Numbered from the stretch's first letter, positions 1 through 9,879 are shown. The stretch is 64,000 nt of DNA from JABDLO01 sp041749255 (GCA_041749255.1 JBGTBR010000081.1:70851-134850); one strand, 5' to 3'. The notes: a model not told the origin generated them from the sequence alone. Numbers and translations are program-made.

Positions 1-1
1 A

Positions 2-505
2 CCCATTAATATATTGGTAGACAATATAGATGCAGGTGAGGTGTGGACCATAGTTGTAAGAATTTCAAGTCAGGATGTGCCTGTACATGAGTTGTACAAT
101 GAAGGCACCCACATAATCCAGGTAACCTGCCCTCCTAATCCGGCAGATTGGGTTGGCACATACAACACCCTGGCAAGCGGTGATGTGGGTAATGGTTCTG
201 GAGGGTCTGGCGGGCAGTATGCCGATCTTGCTGGCACTGTGACCATTACTGAAACTTCATTACCCAGTGTTTATCAATTCAATGATATGAGTTTCAATCT
301 TTATCCCGGAGGTTATGGAGACATTGCTCCAGTAGGAAGGTTCAGAGAAAACTGTGGAACTTCTTTATCCGATATGGGTGATACTGATCGTTATGGAGAT
401 CCATTTACTATTGAAGGTACCCGGGATCCAAGCACGGGAACCATTACATTAACGTGGAGCAATACCTGGGGAGACAGGGGGAATGTAGTACTTACCAGAC
501 AGTAA
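2..505 (+). CDS. C-terminal part of a secreted/surface protein (5' truncated by window edge)
   Basis: The frame is open from the left edge with no stop, so the gene starts outside the window and the first in-window TTG (14) is not a trusted start. About 168 residues remain. The visible part is rich in Gly, Thr, Asp and aromatic residues and looks like an all-beta extracellular domain. It begins around a DWVGTYN motif, has a Gly/Ser-rich segment, and ends with a YGDPFTIEGT...TLTWSNTWGD pattern. I recall this pattern at the C-termini of many Bacteroidota surface lipoproteins, but I cannot give it a family name. No T9SS domain follows. A strong terminator lies 30 nt after the stop, so this is the last gene of its transcript. 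Function unknown. Confidence 0.7.
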   Translation, partial: PINILVDNIDAGEVWTIVVRISSQDVPVHELYNEGTHIIQVTCPPNPADWVGTYNTLASGDVGNGSGGSGGQYADLAGTVTITETSLPSVYQFNDMSFNLYPGGYGDIAPVGRFRENCGTSLSDMGDTDRYGDPFTIEGTRDPSTGTITLTWSNTWGDRGNVVLTRQ

Positions 506-534
506 ACTTTTTTTACCGTCATCGTAAATAATTT

Positions 535-575
535 ACAGGCGATCATCATACTTGATGATCGCCTGTAGTTTTTTA
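535..575 (+). terminator. Rho-independent terminator
   Basis: A perfect 14-bp stem (ACAGGCGATCATCA, 535-548, with its complement 553-566) closes a 4-nt loop and is followed by AG and six T. It ends the transcript of the upstream surface-protein gene. Confidence 0.9.
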
Positions 576-653
576 TTTAAACGACTTTTTTTAAATTTCA
601 CGTTATATATTTAATTTTGAACCAGATTATATAAATCTTCATTAATACATAAT

Positions 654-702
654 AAGGGCGGATCTCTACAACAGATAAGTCATCATTTTAACCGTCCTTT
701 TT
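654..702 (+). promoter_or_regulatory. Possible leader hairpin before the S8 protease gene
   Basis: AAGGGCGG (654-661) can pair with CCGTCCTT (692-699, one G-T pair) around a 30-nt loop, followed by a T run to 702. It sits 35 nt upstream of the protease ATG. It could be an attenuator, the 3' end of a small RNA, or chance; the long loop makes it weak. Confidence 0.3.
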
Positions 703-736
703 ATTGATAATACCAGGCCAATTCAAATTTTTTTTC

Positions 737-3700
737 ATGAAAAAATTATTTTGTTGTCTTTTATTGATGGGTTTATCACAACTTTTGCCAGCACAATTTC
801 CACATAAGAACACAGAAGGACTCCGTCTTTTGCTTGAAGAATTAGAAGTGGAAAAAATGGAGAGAAATGTTAGAATATCCCAATTTTTGGAAAAAAATCC
901 AACTTTTGAACAGGTTGAAAAAGATGAATTTCGTACCTATTATTTAACAGATGTAATTAATAATCAGCCTATCTATACCACTACGCACAATGAAGAGGCA
1001 GCTAAATCAATGGACGTTGATGCATTAAGAGCCGGGGGTAGATTGGGGTTGAATTTAACGGGTAAAGGGATGAAAATTGGCGTCTGGGATGGTGGAGTTG
1101 CCCTGGATTCTCATGTTGAATATGAACGCAGATTGATCAATAATAATCCTGGAGAGATTAGCAATCATGCCACACATGTACAAGGTACTATAATGGCTGC
1201 TGGTATTAATCCGAATGCAAGAGGAATGGCTTATGAAGCCTCTTCAACCAATTACGATTTTATCGATGATACTCAGGAAATGACTTTTGAAGCGTTACAT
1301 AACGACTTACTGGTGTCCAATCATTCCTATGGAACCCCAGCAGGATGGCAATTGGTAAACGGGTCCTGGGTATGGAGAGGTGATGCCAATATCAGTAGTG
1401 AGGCAGACTGGAAATTTGGTTTTTACGATAGTCAAGCTCGACAATGGGATAATTTGGCGTATAATCACCCTTATTATACCATCGTAAAGTCAGCAGGCAA
1501 TGATCGAAATGATACCGGTAATGGAAGTTTTCCTCCGGATGGGCCTTTTGATATTATTTCCACTTACGGCACAGCTAAAAATATTATTACAGTAGGTGCC
1601 GTCCAAAAGGTATCTGTTGATAATCCCAAACCCTCTGATATAGTCATGAGTGCATTCAGCAGCTGGGGCCCTACTGATGATGGAAGAATAAAACCAGATA
1701 TTATGGCTCCCGGTGTCAACCTTTTCTCTTCTACATCCGGAAGTGATAATGCATATGGCAATTCGAGTGGAACATCTATGGCTGCACCCAGTGTATCCGG
1801 AAGTTTATTACTAATTCAACAAGCTTATCACAGTTTTACCGGGAAGTATATGTTGAGTTCATCCCTGAAAGGATTGGTCATTCACACTGCCTTCGCTACA
1901 GGGACAGGATCTGAACCAGATTACCAGTATGGATGGGGCATGATGAATACGGGAGGAGCTGTTGAATTTCTTGTCAATAATGACGGCATAAACAATATTT
2001 TATTAGAAGATGAGATTGTAAATGGCGGGGTAAAGGAGTATTTTATCACCCCTATAGCTGGAAAAAAAATTACGGCTACTCTGGTCTGGACAGATCTTCC
2101 AGGTACAACACCCCAGGTTAGTTTAAATCCAACAAATCTGATGCTTGTCAATGATCTGGATATGAGAATTGTGGATGATTCAGGAATGGAAATCATGCCC
2201 TATATACTCAATCCGTCCAGTCCTGGAATAGCAGCCAGAAGGGGTGATAATTTTCGTGATAATGTTGAGAAAATAGTTTTTGATAATCCCGAGCAAAGAC
2301 CTTATACCATACGAATCAGTCACAAAAATCAGCTTGAGACCGGAAGACAAAGATTTAGTTTGATTGTATCGTATACTTCTGAAAATTCAGGGTTGTCAAA
2401 TGTATATTGGATCGGCAATTCGGGAATTTGGAGTGATGGCCAGAATTGGTCTCTCACTTCCGGAGGGAGTCCGGCGAATTTAGTTCCAGGCGTTGATCAT
2501 CGTGCCATTTTTGATGAAAATTCTTTTCCTTCCGGAGGAAATCAAATGGTAATCTTTGACAGAAATGAAGAGGTAGGAAGTGTTATTTGGCTTTCTAATA
2601 AAAATGTAACCATCGATTTTAATGGCCATAGTCTTACCACTGATGCTACCACATTGCTCTCTCATGAAAATCTCACTATAGTAGAGGGTAATATCAGGCT
2701 TCGATTTAATGAAAACATGCAGGAAAAAACATTGAATATCCATTCCAGTCAGGCTGATCAATTTAACATTGTTGTGGAAAACACAAGCATTTCAACATGG
2801 CGTATCAATCCGGGAACACAGAATTCTATTGATCTGGAAATTAAAGCAGGTATGGTCATCTTACCCGAAGGACAAACGTATGATCTAAACAGCATTATTG
2901 TAGCAGGTAGTGGTTCAACTTTAGTTGCTCAAGACGTTACAGTTAATGGGTTGATGTACTTCGAAGTAAAAGATGGTGCTACCATTGATGATTCTGGGTC
3001 ACAGTGGATATTTGATTCGGGTGGGATAGCTGCTTTATCCATTGATAATCATGTATTCCAATCCGACATACTTGTTTTGGGCACTCATCTGGACTTATTT
3101 GGGGTAAATAATGAGATGGAAATCTTACAAATAAAGGAAGGCTCTGTCACTATATATGAAAGTGTAGCTATTCAAGATTTCGAGATAGAAGATGGGGCAC
3201 TACTAATAGCTGATGGAGTAATTGTAAAAATAAATAATACTCTACATTTATCCTCAACAGGTTCAATATTAACGTCTATTATTTCAGATGGTAAAGGCAC
3301 CATTGAAATTGTTCCTCATCAAAGATTTTGTTTTGATGATTTGTACATTGAAAATGTTGATTTAACCGGATTTGGAGCTGTATCAGTAGGAGAGAATAGT
3401 ACTGTTATAAATGCTGAAAATTGGTTCCAGGGATTGTGTGAAAACCTGATTTTTTCAGATTTTGAAATACTTTACCCTTGTGTTGAAGGTCTCACCTATT
3501 TTATTGATAAAAGTCAGGGTTCTTATTCAGAAAGAAGATGGATGATAGAAGGGGTTGAATTCGGTAATGAAAGCACTTCATTTTTTGAGTTTGACCAAAC
3601 AGGCGAAGTTGAGGTAACCTTAATAATTGGTGATGGAGATATCGAATCCACGTATACTGTGACCCTGGATATATTAGAAAATTCTCTCCAGGAAAATCGA

Positions 3701-4165
3701 GTGATTGTCAACCCAACCCAGCTAGCCAGTTTCAGGTCAGCCACGTCATATCAATGGTTTAGAGATGGTATGCTATTAGAAGGTGAAGTAAACAGAGTAT
3801 ATATCCATAATGATATACCTGGAATTTATTTTGTTTTGACTTTTGATCAACTTTGTAACAGGAAGAGTATGGAGGAACCTTTTGGAACCACATCTACGCG
3901 GGATGAAGAGAATGATAGTGATGGGTTTGGGGTTTTTCCCAATCCTATAAGCCAGGGTTCGTCTTTATTTATAAGACAAAGCAATGATGATATTCAATCA
4001 CTTAATCTCACCTTGTTTAATTTGACAGGTAAAACAATTATAAGTTTAAACAATCAAAATAGTGGATTGATTGAAATGGATACACAACATTTACAACCTG
4101 GCATGTATTTTCTCCAAATTGAAAAGGGAAATAATACAGCTACGTATAAAGTGGTCAAATTGTAA
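737..4165 (+). CDS. Secreted S8 (subtilisin-like) serine protease with T9SS sorting domain
   Basis: The ATG at 737 is preferred over an in-frame ATG at 704 because it starts directly with a signal peptide (MKKLFCCLLLMGLSQLLPAQ). The 1142-aa protein has a subtilisin-type catalytic triad: Asp118 in GVWDGG, His144 in NHATHVQGT and Ser347 in GTSMAAPS. The HATH form of the histidine motif recurs in Bacteroidota S8 proteases. A beta-rich domain follows the protease, then a long beta-helical-looking stretch beginning near YWIGNSGIWSDGQNWS. The last ~80 residues (FGVFPNPISQGSS...GMYFLQIEKGNNTATYKVVKL) are a type A T9SS C-terminal domain. The protein is therefore expected to cross the outer membrane by T9SS and act at the cell surface or outside, degrading proteins. 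The exact substrate is unknown. Confidence 0.9.
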   Translation: MKKLFCCLLLMGLSQLLPAQFPHKNTEGLRLLLEELEVEKMERNVRISQFLEKNPTFEQVEKDEFRTYYLTDVINNQPIYTTTHNEEAAKSMDVDALRAGGRLGLNLTGKGMKIGVWDGGVALDSHVEYERRLINNNPGEISNHATHVQGTIMAAGINPNARGMAYEASSTNYDFIDDTQEMTFEALHNDLLVSNHSYGTPAGWQLVNGSWVWRGDANISSEADWKFGFYDSQARQWDNLAYNHPYYTIVKSAGNDRNDTGNGSFPPDGPFDIISTYGTAKNIITVGAVQKVSVDNPKPSDIVMSAFSSWGPTDDGRIKPDIMAPGVNLFSSTSGSDNAYGNSSGTSMAAPSVSGSLLLIQQAYHSFTGKYMLSSSLKGLVIHTAFATGTGSEPDYQYGWGMMNTGGAVEFLVNNDGINNILLEDEIVNGGVKEYFITPIAGKKITATLVWTDLPGTTPQVSLNPTNLMLVNDLDMRIVDDSGMEIMPYILNPSSPGIAARRGDNFRDNVEKIVFDNPEQRPYTIRISHKNQLETGRQRFSLIVSYTSENSGLSNVYWIGNSGIWSDGQNWSLTSGGSPANLVPGVDHRAIFDENSFPSGGNQMVIFDRNEEVGSVIWLSNKNVTIDFNGHSLTTDATTLLSHENLTIVEGNIRLRFNENMQEKTLNIHSSQADQFNIVVENTSISTWRINPGTQNSIDLEIKAGMVILPEGQTYDLNSIIVAGSGSTLVAQDVTVNGLMYFEVKDGATIDDSGSQWIFDSGGIAALSIDNHVFQSDILVLGTHLDLFGVNNEMEILQIKEGSVTIYESVAIQDFEIEDGALLIADGVIVKINNTLHLSSTGSILTSIISDGKGTIEIVPHQRFCFDDLYIENVDLTGFGAVSVGENSTVINAENWFQGLCENLIFSDFEILYPCVEGLTYFIDKSQGSYSERRWMIEGVEFGNESTSFFEFDQTGEVEVTLIIGDGDIESTYTVTLDILENSLQENRVIVNPTQLASFRSATSYQWFRDGMLLEGEVNRVYIHNDIPGIYFVLTFDQLCNRKSMEEPFGTTSTRDEENDSDGFGVFPNPISQGSSLFIRQSNDDIQSLNLTLFNLTGKTIISLNNQNSGLIEMDTQHLQPGMYFLQIEKGNNTATYKVVKL

Positions 4166-4329
4166 GAGAATATGTATTGCTATAACATCGTTATAAGTAC
4201 CTGATACACTTATTGCGGAGTTATTCATTTTTTTAACACTAAAATTAATTTCATAGAACCATTAATATGGTTTTCATGTATATTATAGTGTATTTTCTAC
4301 TTTTTACGTTACCAAAAAATTTACATATT

Positions 4330-5001
4330 ATGTTGAGAATCAGCTCTTTGATTATGATTTTGACCTCATCCTTTACATTGATAGCACAGGATTTTGTGTC
4401 CTCTTCTTCCGGCCAGTTGATCATGGAAATGAAGTATAACCCTAAATCGAAGGGTGTGACTTTATTTTCTGATTTTCAGAATGGAGCTTTAGTCGACGCC
4501 AGAGGAAATACAAAAGAAGAGGTAGAAGTTAACTATAACAGAATTTTGGGATTATTCATCTCAAGGTATCAGGGCAAAGAAATCATTCTAAATGAAAGAT
4601 TGTATACAGAGGTAAACATTATTCCAACTGAAACGGCATTCAGTGAATATAATAATATGGCCTTTAAAAATAAGATAAATCCTGAAGATCCATGGAGATA
4701 TTATCAGGTTTTATACGAGTCTGAAGAAATCATTTTTGCCAAAGGTTATGATTCAAAAGTTTTTTCCGAAGGTGGAATAAATTACGGAAAAGGCTCAGAT
4801 ACAGATGTCATTAAAACTTCTGAGGGCTATTATATTCTGGATAATACAGGTTTTGAAAAAATAAAATTGAAAACCAAAGATTTAACCAATAAATTCAGAA
4901 AACTTAAAAATCAAATAGAAAAGCTAGAAAAACAGCAAGGATTGAATCTCAAAAAGGAGAAAGATGTAATTAAACTTTTTTCAATGCTTGAAGAAATTTA
5001 A
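4330..5001 (+). CDS. Secreted protein of unknown function
   Basis: The ATG at 4330 is chosen over one at 4267 because it gives a clean signal peptide (MLRISSLIMILTSSFTLIAQ); the earlier start would add 21 hydrophobic residues encoded by AT-rich leader. The mature protein is about 200 aa. Its C-terminus is a charged helical segment (KFRKLKNQIEKLEKQQGLNLKKEKDVIKLFSML) resembling the helical tail of a family of uncharacterised Bacteroidota exported proteins that end in a LKKExDLIKLxxYY-type motif. No catalytic motif is evident. It lies between two secreted proteases and could be an accessory protein, but nothing in the sequence shows this. Confidence 0.75.
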   Translation: MLRISSLIMILTSSFTLIAQDFVSSSSGQLIMEMKYNPKSKGVTLFSDFQNGALVDARGNTKEEVEVNYNRILGLFISRYQGKEIILNERLYTEVNIIPTETAFSEYNNMAFKNKINPEDPWRYYQVLYESEEIIFAKGYDSKVFSEGGINYGKGSDTDVIKTSEGYYILDNTGFEKIKLKTKDLTNKFRKLKNQIEKLEKQQGLNLKKEKDVIKLFSMLEEI

Positions 5002-5071
5002 AAGAATGATTACTATTGCATACTTCAAGATTTAACATATTTTAAATAGAATTCAACTTTAATTTTTTTAT

Positions 5072-7576
5072 ATGAGAAGGTATGTTACAGTAGGATTTTT
5101 CTTTTTATTCAGCATTGTATTCCTGCAACAAGTTACCAGTCAGGTTGTAGATGATTATCCCATCAGACAGGTTGCAGTGGATAGTGAAATACACTTCAGG
5201 CCATCCACGAATGAAATAGATAATACTTATATACCTTATAAAAACCGGGGGAACATTCAGGTCAGAAGCATGGAGCAGTTTAAAGTAACGTATAATGCCG
5301 CTGTCCCGGAAGCTGCCAGAAATGCCTTTGAAAATGGAGTTTTAGCCATTGCCGGGGATTTATTTAAATCTACCGTGCCCGTTAATATAACCCTTGAATA
5401 TAAGCCAATAGATGGAAATGCTTTAGCCGGGGCATCTACCGGAGGCTTTTTTGTAAATCCCACAAATGCACCAAAAATTAATGGAATATATCCAGTAGCT
5501 CTGGCGGAAAAATTTATTGGCCAGGAGCTTAATGAATCAAATGAAGCGGATGTAAGAATTGAAGTTAATTCCAATATCGATTGGTTTTATAAAGTAGAAG
5601 ATGCTGTAGGAATTGGAGCGAGGTATGATTTTATATCGATTCTGTTGCATGAGGTTCTTCATGGTCTGGGCTTTACAGCAGCGGTAGCGGTTCAAAATGG
5701 TGTTGGCTTCATTGGACTTTTTTCAAATGACAGATTCAGTGCATTTGTTGATTTTCTCATCAATGATGCAGGGCGCAAACTTACCACTTTTGATGATGGT
5801 ACGGCCAATATGGCATCGAGATTGAGTAGGAATGATCTTTTTTGGGAATCTGTTAGTCAAAATACCCGATATAAATTATACACACCTACTCCGTATGAAC
5901 CCGGATCCAGTGTAAGCCATTTAGACTTGACAACATACAATGGAACTGAAAATGGATTGATGACCCCCTCAGCCTCGCGTGGACAAGCTATTAGAGATCC
6001 GGGAATATCTGCTGAGATTCTTTATGATTTGGGCTGGAAACATACATTTTTGTATCACAATCCTCCTGACGGAAGTGTAGAGCGAGCACCTGATTCAGAT
6101 GTTACGGTGGTTGTCGACGTCGAATCTGATGCTGGATTGGATACCAGCACATTATTTATGACTTATATTGTACCCACCATGGATACAGCAGCCAATGAGT
6201 TTAAGGTACCTTTAACACATATAAGTGGTACTCGTTTTGAAGCTGTCATTCCAGGTCCAGGGGAGGAAGTCCCTGTATTTTATTACTTTGAAGCTTCTGA
6301 TATCGATAACCGGTTTGTTACACAACCCGGTTATGATGTATTTAATGACGTTCAAGTTGTATTTAGTATCAATTATGGATTTGATACCACACCGCCTGTT
6401 ATCATGCATGACAACATTAACTTAATTAATGAAAAAGACAGAACCATAGACCTCGAAGCAACAGTGACCGATGAGTTCACAGGTATTGAAAGCGTCATAG
6501 TTGAATGGAGATTAAATGGAGTAGAAATGTCACCGGTGATGATGGAAATCGATTCTACTGACCAGTTTGGTGATAATTCCTATATCGCTTCTCTTCCCAT
6601 ACCGGATGGGGTCATAATAGAAGGTGATTCTATAGAATATAGAATCGTAGCGACGGATAGGGCTATTGCTGCGAATACCACAATTATCCCTGAAGATAGA
6701 GCGTATTTTAAGGTCAATGTTACATCTGTACCATTACCTGTAGTCCATTATTTTAATGACTTTAACACGGAGAGTGATGATTTTGAAGGCAATGGTTTTA
6801 CCATCACCCAACCTTCCCAATTTCAGAATCCTGCTATTCACTCGCGGCATCCTTACCTAAGTGCCGGAGATGGTAATACCTTTAACCTCATTTTTAATCT
6901 GAAAGTACCCATCATTGTAGATGATAGAAATCCAGTGGTAGAATTTGATGAAATCGTATTGGTGGAACCCGGAGAACCAGGATTTGCTTTTGGAACCCTT
7001 GAATTCTGGGACTATGTGATCGTTGAAGCCAGAAAAGTAGGCACCAATAATTGGTTTAATATCATAGACGGGTACGACAGCAGAGTCCACCCTATTTGGG
7101 TAAACACCTATAATAGTAGTTTTGTAGCCGGAAATTCGACAGCTACAGGAAATCCGTCATTATTTAGGAATAGAAGTATCAATATAACTTCTAAAGGCCA
7201 TTTCGCTGCGGGGGATACCATTTTCCTTCGATTCAGGTTGTTTTCAGACCCCTTTGCTTACGGCTGGGGTTGGGCGATTGACAATTTAAACATCCAGGAT
7301 CAGACTTCTTCTGTGCTAGACGTCGGCTTAAAGGATGATCTTCAAATATTCCCCAATCCCGTAACCGGTGATTTTGTTCACGTACGGAGGCCACACACCG
7401 GTGAACGAGAGGCAACGGTTCTATTGTATACTATGGAAGGCCAGTTGGTCAGCCGCCATAAGGTAATTGATTACGAATTTTCTATACCCTTACCTGAGAG
7501 TAGCAGTATGTATATACTCACCTTAATATCCGGAATCAATACAGTAAGCAGGATGATAGTGCGAACGAGGCGGTGA
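5072..7576 (+). CDS. Secreted leishmanolysin-like metalloprotease with T9SS sorting domain
   Basis: This 834-aa protein starts with a signal peptide (hydrophobic stretch, then a Ser-Gln boundary near residue 24). HEVLHGLGF at 193-201 gives the zinc-binding HExxH and catalytic Glu. The expected third ligand at the usual HExxHxxGxxH position is Ala. However, SHLDLTTYNGTENGLMTP supplies His283 and a Met-turn candidate, Met297, a spacing like that of leishmanolysin-type (M8-like) metzincins. ISAEILYDLGW closes the domain, as in related proteins. Beta-sandwich repeats follow, then a type A T9SS domain (LQIFPNPVTGDFV...). It should be an extracellular protease delivered by T9SS; the third-ligand assignment is inference. 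Confidence 0.85.
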   Translation: MRRYVTVGFFFLFSIVFLQQVTSQVVDDYPIRQVAVDSEIHFRPSTNEIDNTYIPYKNRGNIQVRSMEQFKVTYNAAVPEAARNAFENGVLAIAGDLFKSTVPVNITLEYKPIDGNALAGASTGGFFVNPTNAPKINGIYPVALAEKFIGQELNESNEADVRIEVNSNIDWFYKVEDAVGIGARYDFISILLHEVLHGLGFTAAVAVQNGVGFIGLFSNDRFSAFVDFLINDAGRKLTTFDDGTANMASRLSRNDLFWESVSQNTRYKLYTPTPYEPGSSVSHLDLTTYNGTENGLMTPSASRGQAIRDPGISAEILYDLGWKHTFLYHNPPDGSVERAPDSDVTVVVDVESDAGLDTSTLFMTYIVPTMDTAANEFKVPLTHISGTRFEAVIPGPGEEVPVFYYFEASDIDNRFVTQPGYDVFNDVQVVFSINYGFDTTPPVIMHDNINLINEKDRTIDLEATVTDEFTGIESVIVEWRLNGVEMSPVMMEIDSTDQFGDNSYIASLPIPDGVIIEGDSIEYRIVATDRAIAANTTIIPEDRAYFKVNVTSVPLPVVHYFNDFNTESDDFEGNGFTITQPSQFQNPAIHSRHPYLSAGDGNTFNLIFNLKVPIIVDDRNPVVEFDEIVLVEPGEPGFAFGTLEFWDYVIVEARKVGTNNWFNIIDGYDSRVHPIWVNTYNSSFVAGNSTATGNPSLFRNRSINITSKGHFAAGDTIFLRFRLFSDPFAYGWGWAIDNLNIQDQTSSVLDVGLKDDLQIFPNPVTGDFVHVRRPHTGEREATVLLYTMEGQLVSRHKVIDYEFSIPLPESSSMYILTLISGINTVSRMIVRTRR

Positions 7577-7627
7577 TTTATACTTTGGATTAAATGTATT
7601 TTTTAAGAATTTAAAAGAAATAGAATT

Positions 7628-7930
7628 ATGGAAATCAGAATACATTCAGTAGGATTTTCAGCGGATGACAAGTTGGAAATGTATATTACAGAAAAGCTGG
7701 AAAAAGTAAACCGATATAATAATACTTTGATTGGGGTAGATGTTTACCTCAAATTAGAAAATGCAGGACAGGTAAAAGATAAAGTTGTTGAATTGAAAGC
7801 GAGAGTTCCAGGGCCCTACCAGTTTGTAAGAAATGAAGACAAAACTTTTGAGGCATCATTCGATAAAGCATTGGAATCATTTAAGCGTCAATTAAAAAAA
7901 CACAACGAAAAGATAAAATCGACAAAATAA
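7628..7930 (+). CDS. hpf: Ribosome hibernation-promoting factor (HPF/RaiA family, short form)
   Basis: The 100-aa protein has the HPF/RaiA fold pattern: a beta strand MEIRIHSVGFSADDKLEMYITEKLEKV, a central LKLENAGQVKDKVVELKARVPG, and a final helix ESFKRQLKKHNEKIKS. It binds the 30S decoding region in stationary phase and inactivates or dimerises ribosomes. The long-form C-terminal dimerisation domain is absent. The gene stands directly before the tRNA-tuf-rpoBC block, a common Bacteroidota arrangement that places a translation-silencing factor beside translation genes. Confidence 0.93.
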   Translation: MEIRIHSVGFSADDKLEMYITEKLEKVNRYNNTLIGVDVYLKLENAGQVKDKVVELKARVPGPYQFVRNEDKTFEASFDKALESFKRQLKKHNEKIKSTK

Positions 7931-8015
7931 AAGAGATTAATTAAAGTTTGAGGGAGAGTAAAAGCCTTAATAAACTGAGCTACAGAAATAATCTTTTATA
8001 AAAGTGAACCAATAA

Positions 8016-8046
8016 TTTCTATATTATTGAAAAAACACTATTTTTG
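8016..8046 (+). promoter_or_regulatory. Bacteroidota-type promoter for the tRNA-tuf cluster
   Basis: TATTTTTG (8039-8046) fits the -7 consensus TAnnTTTG. TTTC (8016-8019), 19 nt upstream, approximates the -33 TTTG. The first tRNA begins 45 nt downstream of the -7 box. Confidence 0.6.
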
Positions 8047-8090
8047 CAACGCTTTTGGAAAAAGTTCTATAAAGACGAGCAAAACTGACT

Positions 8091-8164
8091 GCCAGTGTAG
8101 CTCAGTTGGCCAGAGCAGCTGATTTGTAATCAGCGGGTCGGGGGTTCGAATCCCTCCACTGGCT
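8091..8164 (+). tRNA. tRNA-Thr (anticodon TGT)
   Basis: The acceptor stem GCCAGTG/CACTGGC has discriminator T. The anticodon arm is GCTGA-TTTGTAA-TCAGC with anticodon TGT, and the T arm contains GGGGGTTCGAATCCCTC. CCA is not encoded. First of a four-tRNA cluster upstream of tuf. Confidence 0.96.
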
Positions 8165-8176
8165 CGTAAAGTGCAT

Positions 8177-8259
8177 GGGGGTGCGCCGGAGTTGGAGAGC
8201 CGGGCCAGACTGTAAATCTGGTGTCTCTGACTGAGTAGGTTCGAATCCTACTACCCCCA
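8177..8259 (+). tRNA. tRNA-Tyr (anticodon GTA)
   Basis: The acceptor stem GGGGGTG/TACCCCC closes with one G-T pair and discriminator A. The anticodon arm CCAGA-CTGTAAA-TCTGG has anticodon GTA. A long variable arm makes it 83 nt, as expected for bacterial tRNA-Tyr. Confidence 0.95.
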
Positions 8260-8302
8260 CATTTCGCAGTGTTGTTTTTTAATTGAAATAACCGAGTAAA
8301 AA

Positions 8303-8375
8303 GCGGGAGTAGCTCAGTTGGTAGAGCATCAGCCTTCCAAGCTGAGGGTCGCGGGTTCGAGTCTCGTCTCCCGCT
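8303..8375 (+). tRNA. tRNA-Gly (anticodon TCC)
   Basis: The acceptor stem GCGGGAG/CTCCCGC has discriminator T. The anticodon arm TCAGC-CTTCCAA-GCTGA has anticodon TCC. 73 nt, no encoded CCA. Confidence 0.96.
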
Positions 8376-8514
8376 CATATTCATCACTGCACGCCGCAAG
8401 ATATATAATACTGTAAGTTTGAATTGTACATAGCGTAGAATGAATTTGCAGATAGTAGTAATACGATTTTATATCTTCAGCAGGGAAATACCTTGAGCGA
8501 ATAAAAGTGTAAAA

Positions 8515-8586
<72 letters not shown>

Positions 8587-8644
8587 CAAAAAAAAATATT
8601 GTGTTTTGTTAAATAATATTATAAAATAGATAAAAAGATTACTG

Positions 8645-9841
8645 ATGGCTAAAGAAACTTTTAAAAGGACCAAACCACACGTTAACATTGGTACCATAGG
8701 TCACGTAGACCACGGTAAAACCACCTTAACTGCTGCTATAACCTACGTGCTGGCTGAAGAAGGTACAACAAAAAGGATGGATTATGATTCAATCGATGCT
8801 GCTCCTGAAGAAAAAGAAAGAGGTATTACCATTAATACTGCACACGTGGAATATGAAACAGCTAACAGACACTACGCTCACGTAGATTGTCCTGGTCACG
8901 CTGACTATGTAAAAAATATGGTGACTGGTGCGGCTCAAATGGACGGTGCAATTCTTGTGGTGGCTGCTACTGACGGACCCATGCCCCAAACCAGAGAACA
9001 TATACTACTCGCCAGACAGGTAGGTGTACCTAAAATTGTAGTTTTTATGAATAAGGTAGATCTCGTTGATGATGAGGAAATGCTGGAATTGGTAGAAATG
9101 GAGGTAAGAGAATTATTGGATCAATACGAGTTTGATGGAGATAATTCTTCTGTAATTAAAGGCTCTGCATTGAAAGCCCTCGAAGGAGATGTTGAAGCAA
9201 GAAAAGGCATAAAAGAATTAATGGCAGCTGTGGATTCTGAAATTCCTGAGCCATTAAGAGAAGTAGACAAACCTTTTCTTATGCCAGTGGAGGACGTGTT
9301 TTCAATTACAGGAAGAGGTACTGTGGCAACAGGTAGAATTGAAAGAGGAGTTGTCAACACAGGAGAACAGGTAGAGATCATAGGTATGATGGCACCAAAT
9401 ACAAAGCCATTGACTTCAGTGGTTACCGGAGTGGAGATGTTCAGAAAGATATTGGAAAGAGGTGAAGCAGGAGATAATGCAGGATTACTTCTAAGAGGTA
9501 TTGATAAAGACAGTATTAAGAGAGGTATGGTTATTTGTAAACCTGGAAGCGTTAAGCCTCATATGCACTTTAAGTGTGAAGTATATGTGCTCAGTAAAGA
9601 AGAAGGAGGAAGGCATACACCATTTTTTAATGGCTACAGACCTCAGTTTTACTTCCGAACTACTGATGTAACGGGAGATGTTAACCTTCCGGCTGGCGTT
9701 GAAATGGTTATGCCTGGTGATAATGTTTCTCTTGAAGTGAAATTGATCAATCCTATCGCAATGGAGAAAGGATTACGGTTTGCGATAAGAGAAGGTGGAA
9801 GAACAGTGGGAGCGGGTCAGGTCACTGAAATTCTTGACTAG
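8645..9841 (+). CDS. tuf: Translation elongation factor EF-Tu
   Basis: The protein is a full-length 398-aa EF-Tu. GTPase motifs are in order: GHVDHGKT (19-26), RGITINTAHVEYET (switch I), DCPGH (81-85) and NKVD (136-139), followed by the two beta-barrel domains ending VGAGQVTEILD. It delivers aminoacyl-tRNA to the ribosomal A site at the cost of GTP. The start is fixed by the conserved MAKETFKRTKPHVNIGTIGH. The gene follows four tRNAs and is followed by a terminator, then tRNA-Trp and secE, the classic tuf-secE-nusG-rpl-rpo order. No second tuf is in the window. Confidence 0.99.
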   Translation: MAKETFKRTKPHVNIGTIGHVDHGKTTLTAAITYVLAEEGTTKRMDYDSIDAAPEEKERGITINTAHVEYETANRHYAHVDCPGHADYVKNMVTGAAQMDGAILVVAATDGPMPQTREHILLARQVGVPKIVVFMNKVDLVDDEEMLELVEMEVRELLDQYEFDGDNSSVIKGSALKALEGDVEARKGIKELMAAVDSEIPEPLREVDKPFLMPVEDVFSITGRGTVATGRIERGVVNTGEQVEIIGMMAPNTKPLTSVVTGVEMFRKILERGEAGDNAGLLLRGIDKDSIKRGMVICKPGSVKPHMHFKCEVYVLSKEEGGRHTPFFNGYRPQFYFRTTDVTGDVNLPAGVEMVMPGDNVSLEVKLINPIAMEKGLRFAIREGGRTVGAGQVTEILD

Positions 9842-9879
9842 TTGTAGATAGAAGGCTATTTGCATACATTGAAATATAA

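Noticed and set aside
14..505. A complete 163-aa gene starting at TTG 14
   Set aside because: The reading frame is open to the left edge with no upstream stop, and the protein lacks a signal peptide, so it is the 3' part of a longer gene.
1166..1192. Degenerate catalytic histidine motif (HATHVQGT) as a sign of an inactive S8 protease
   Set aside because: The histidine itself is present and the HATHV form recurs in Bacteroidota S8 proteases; Asp and Ser motifs are also intact.
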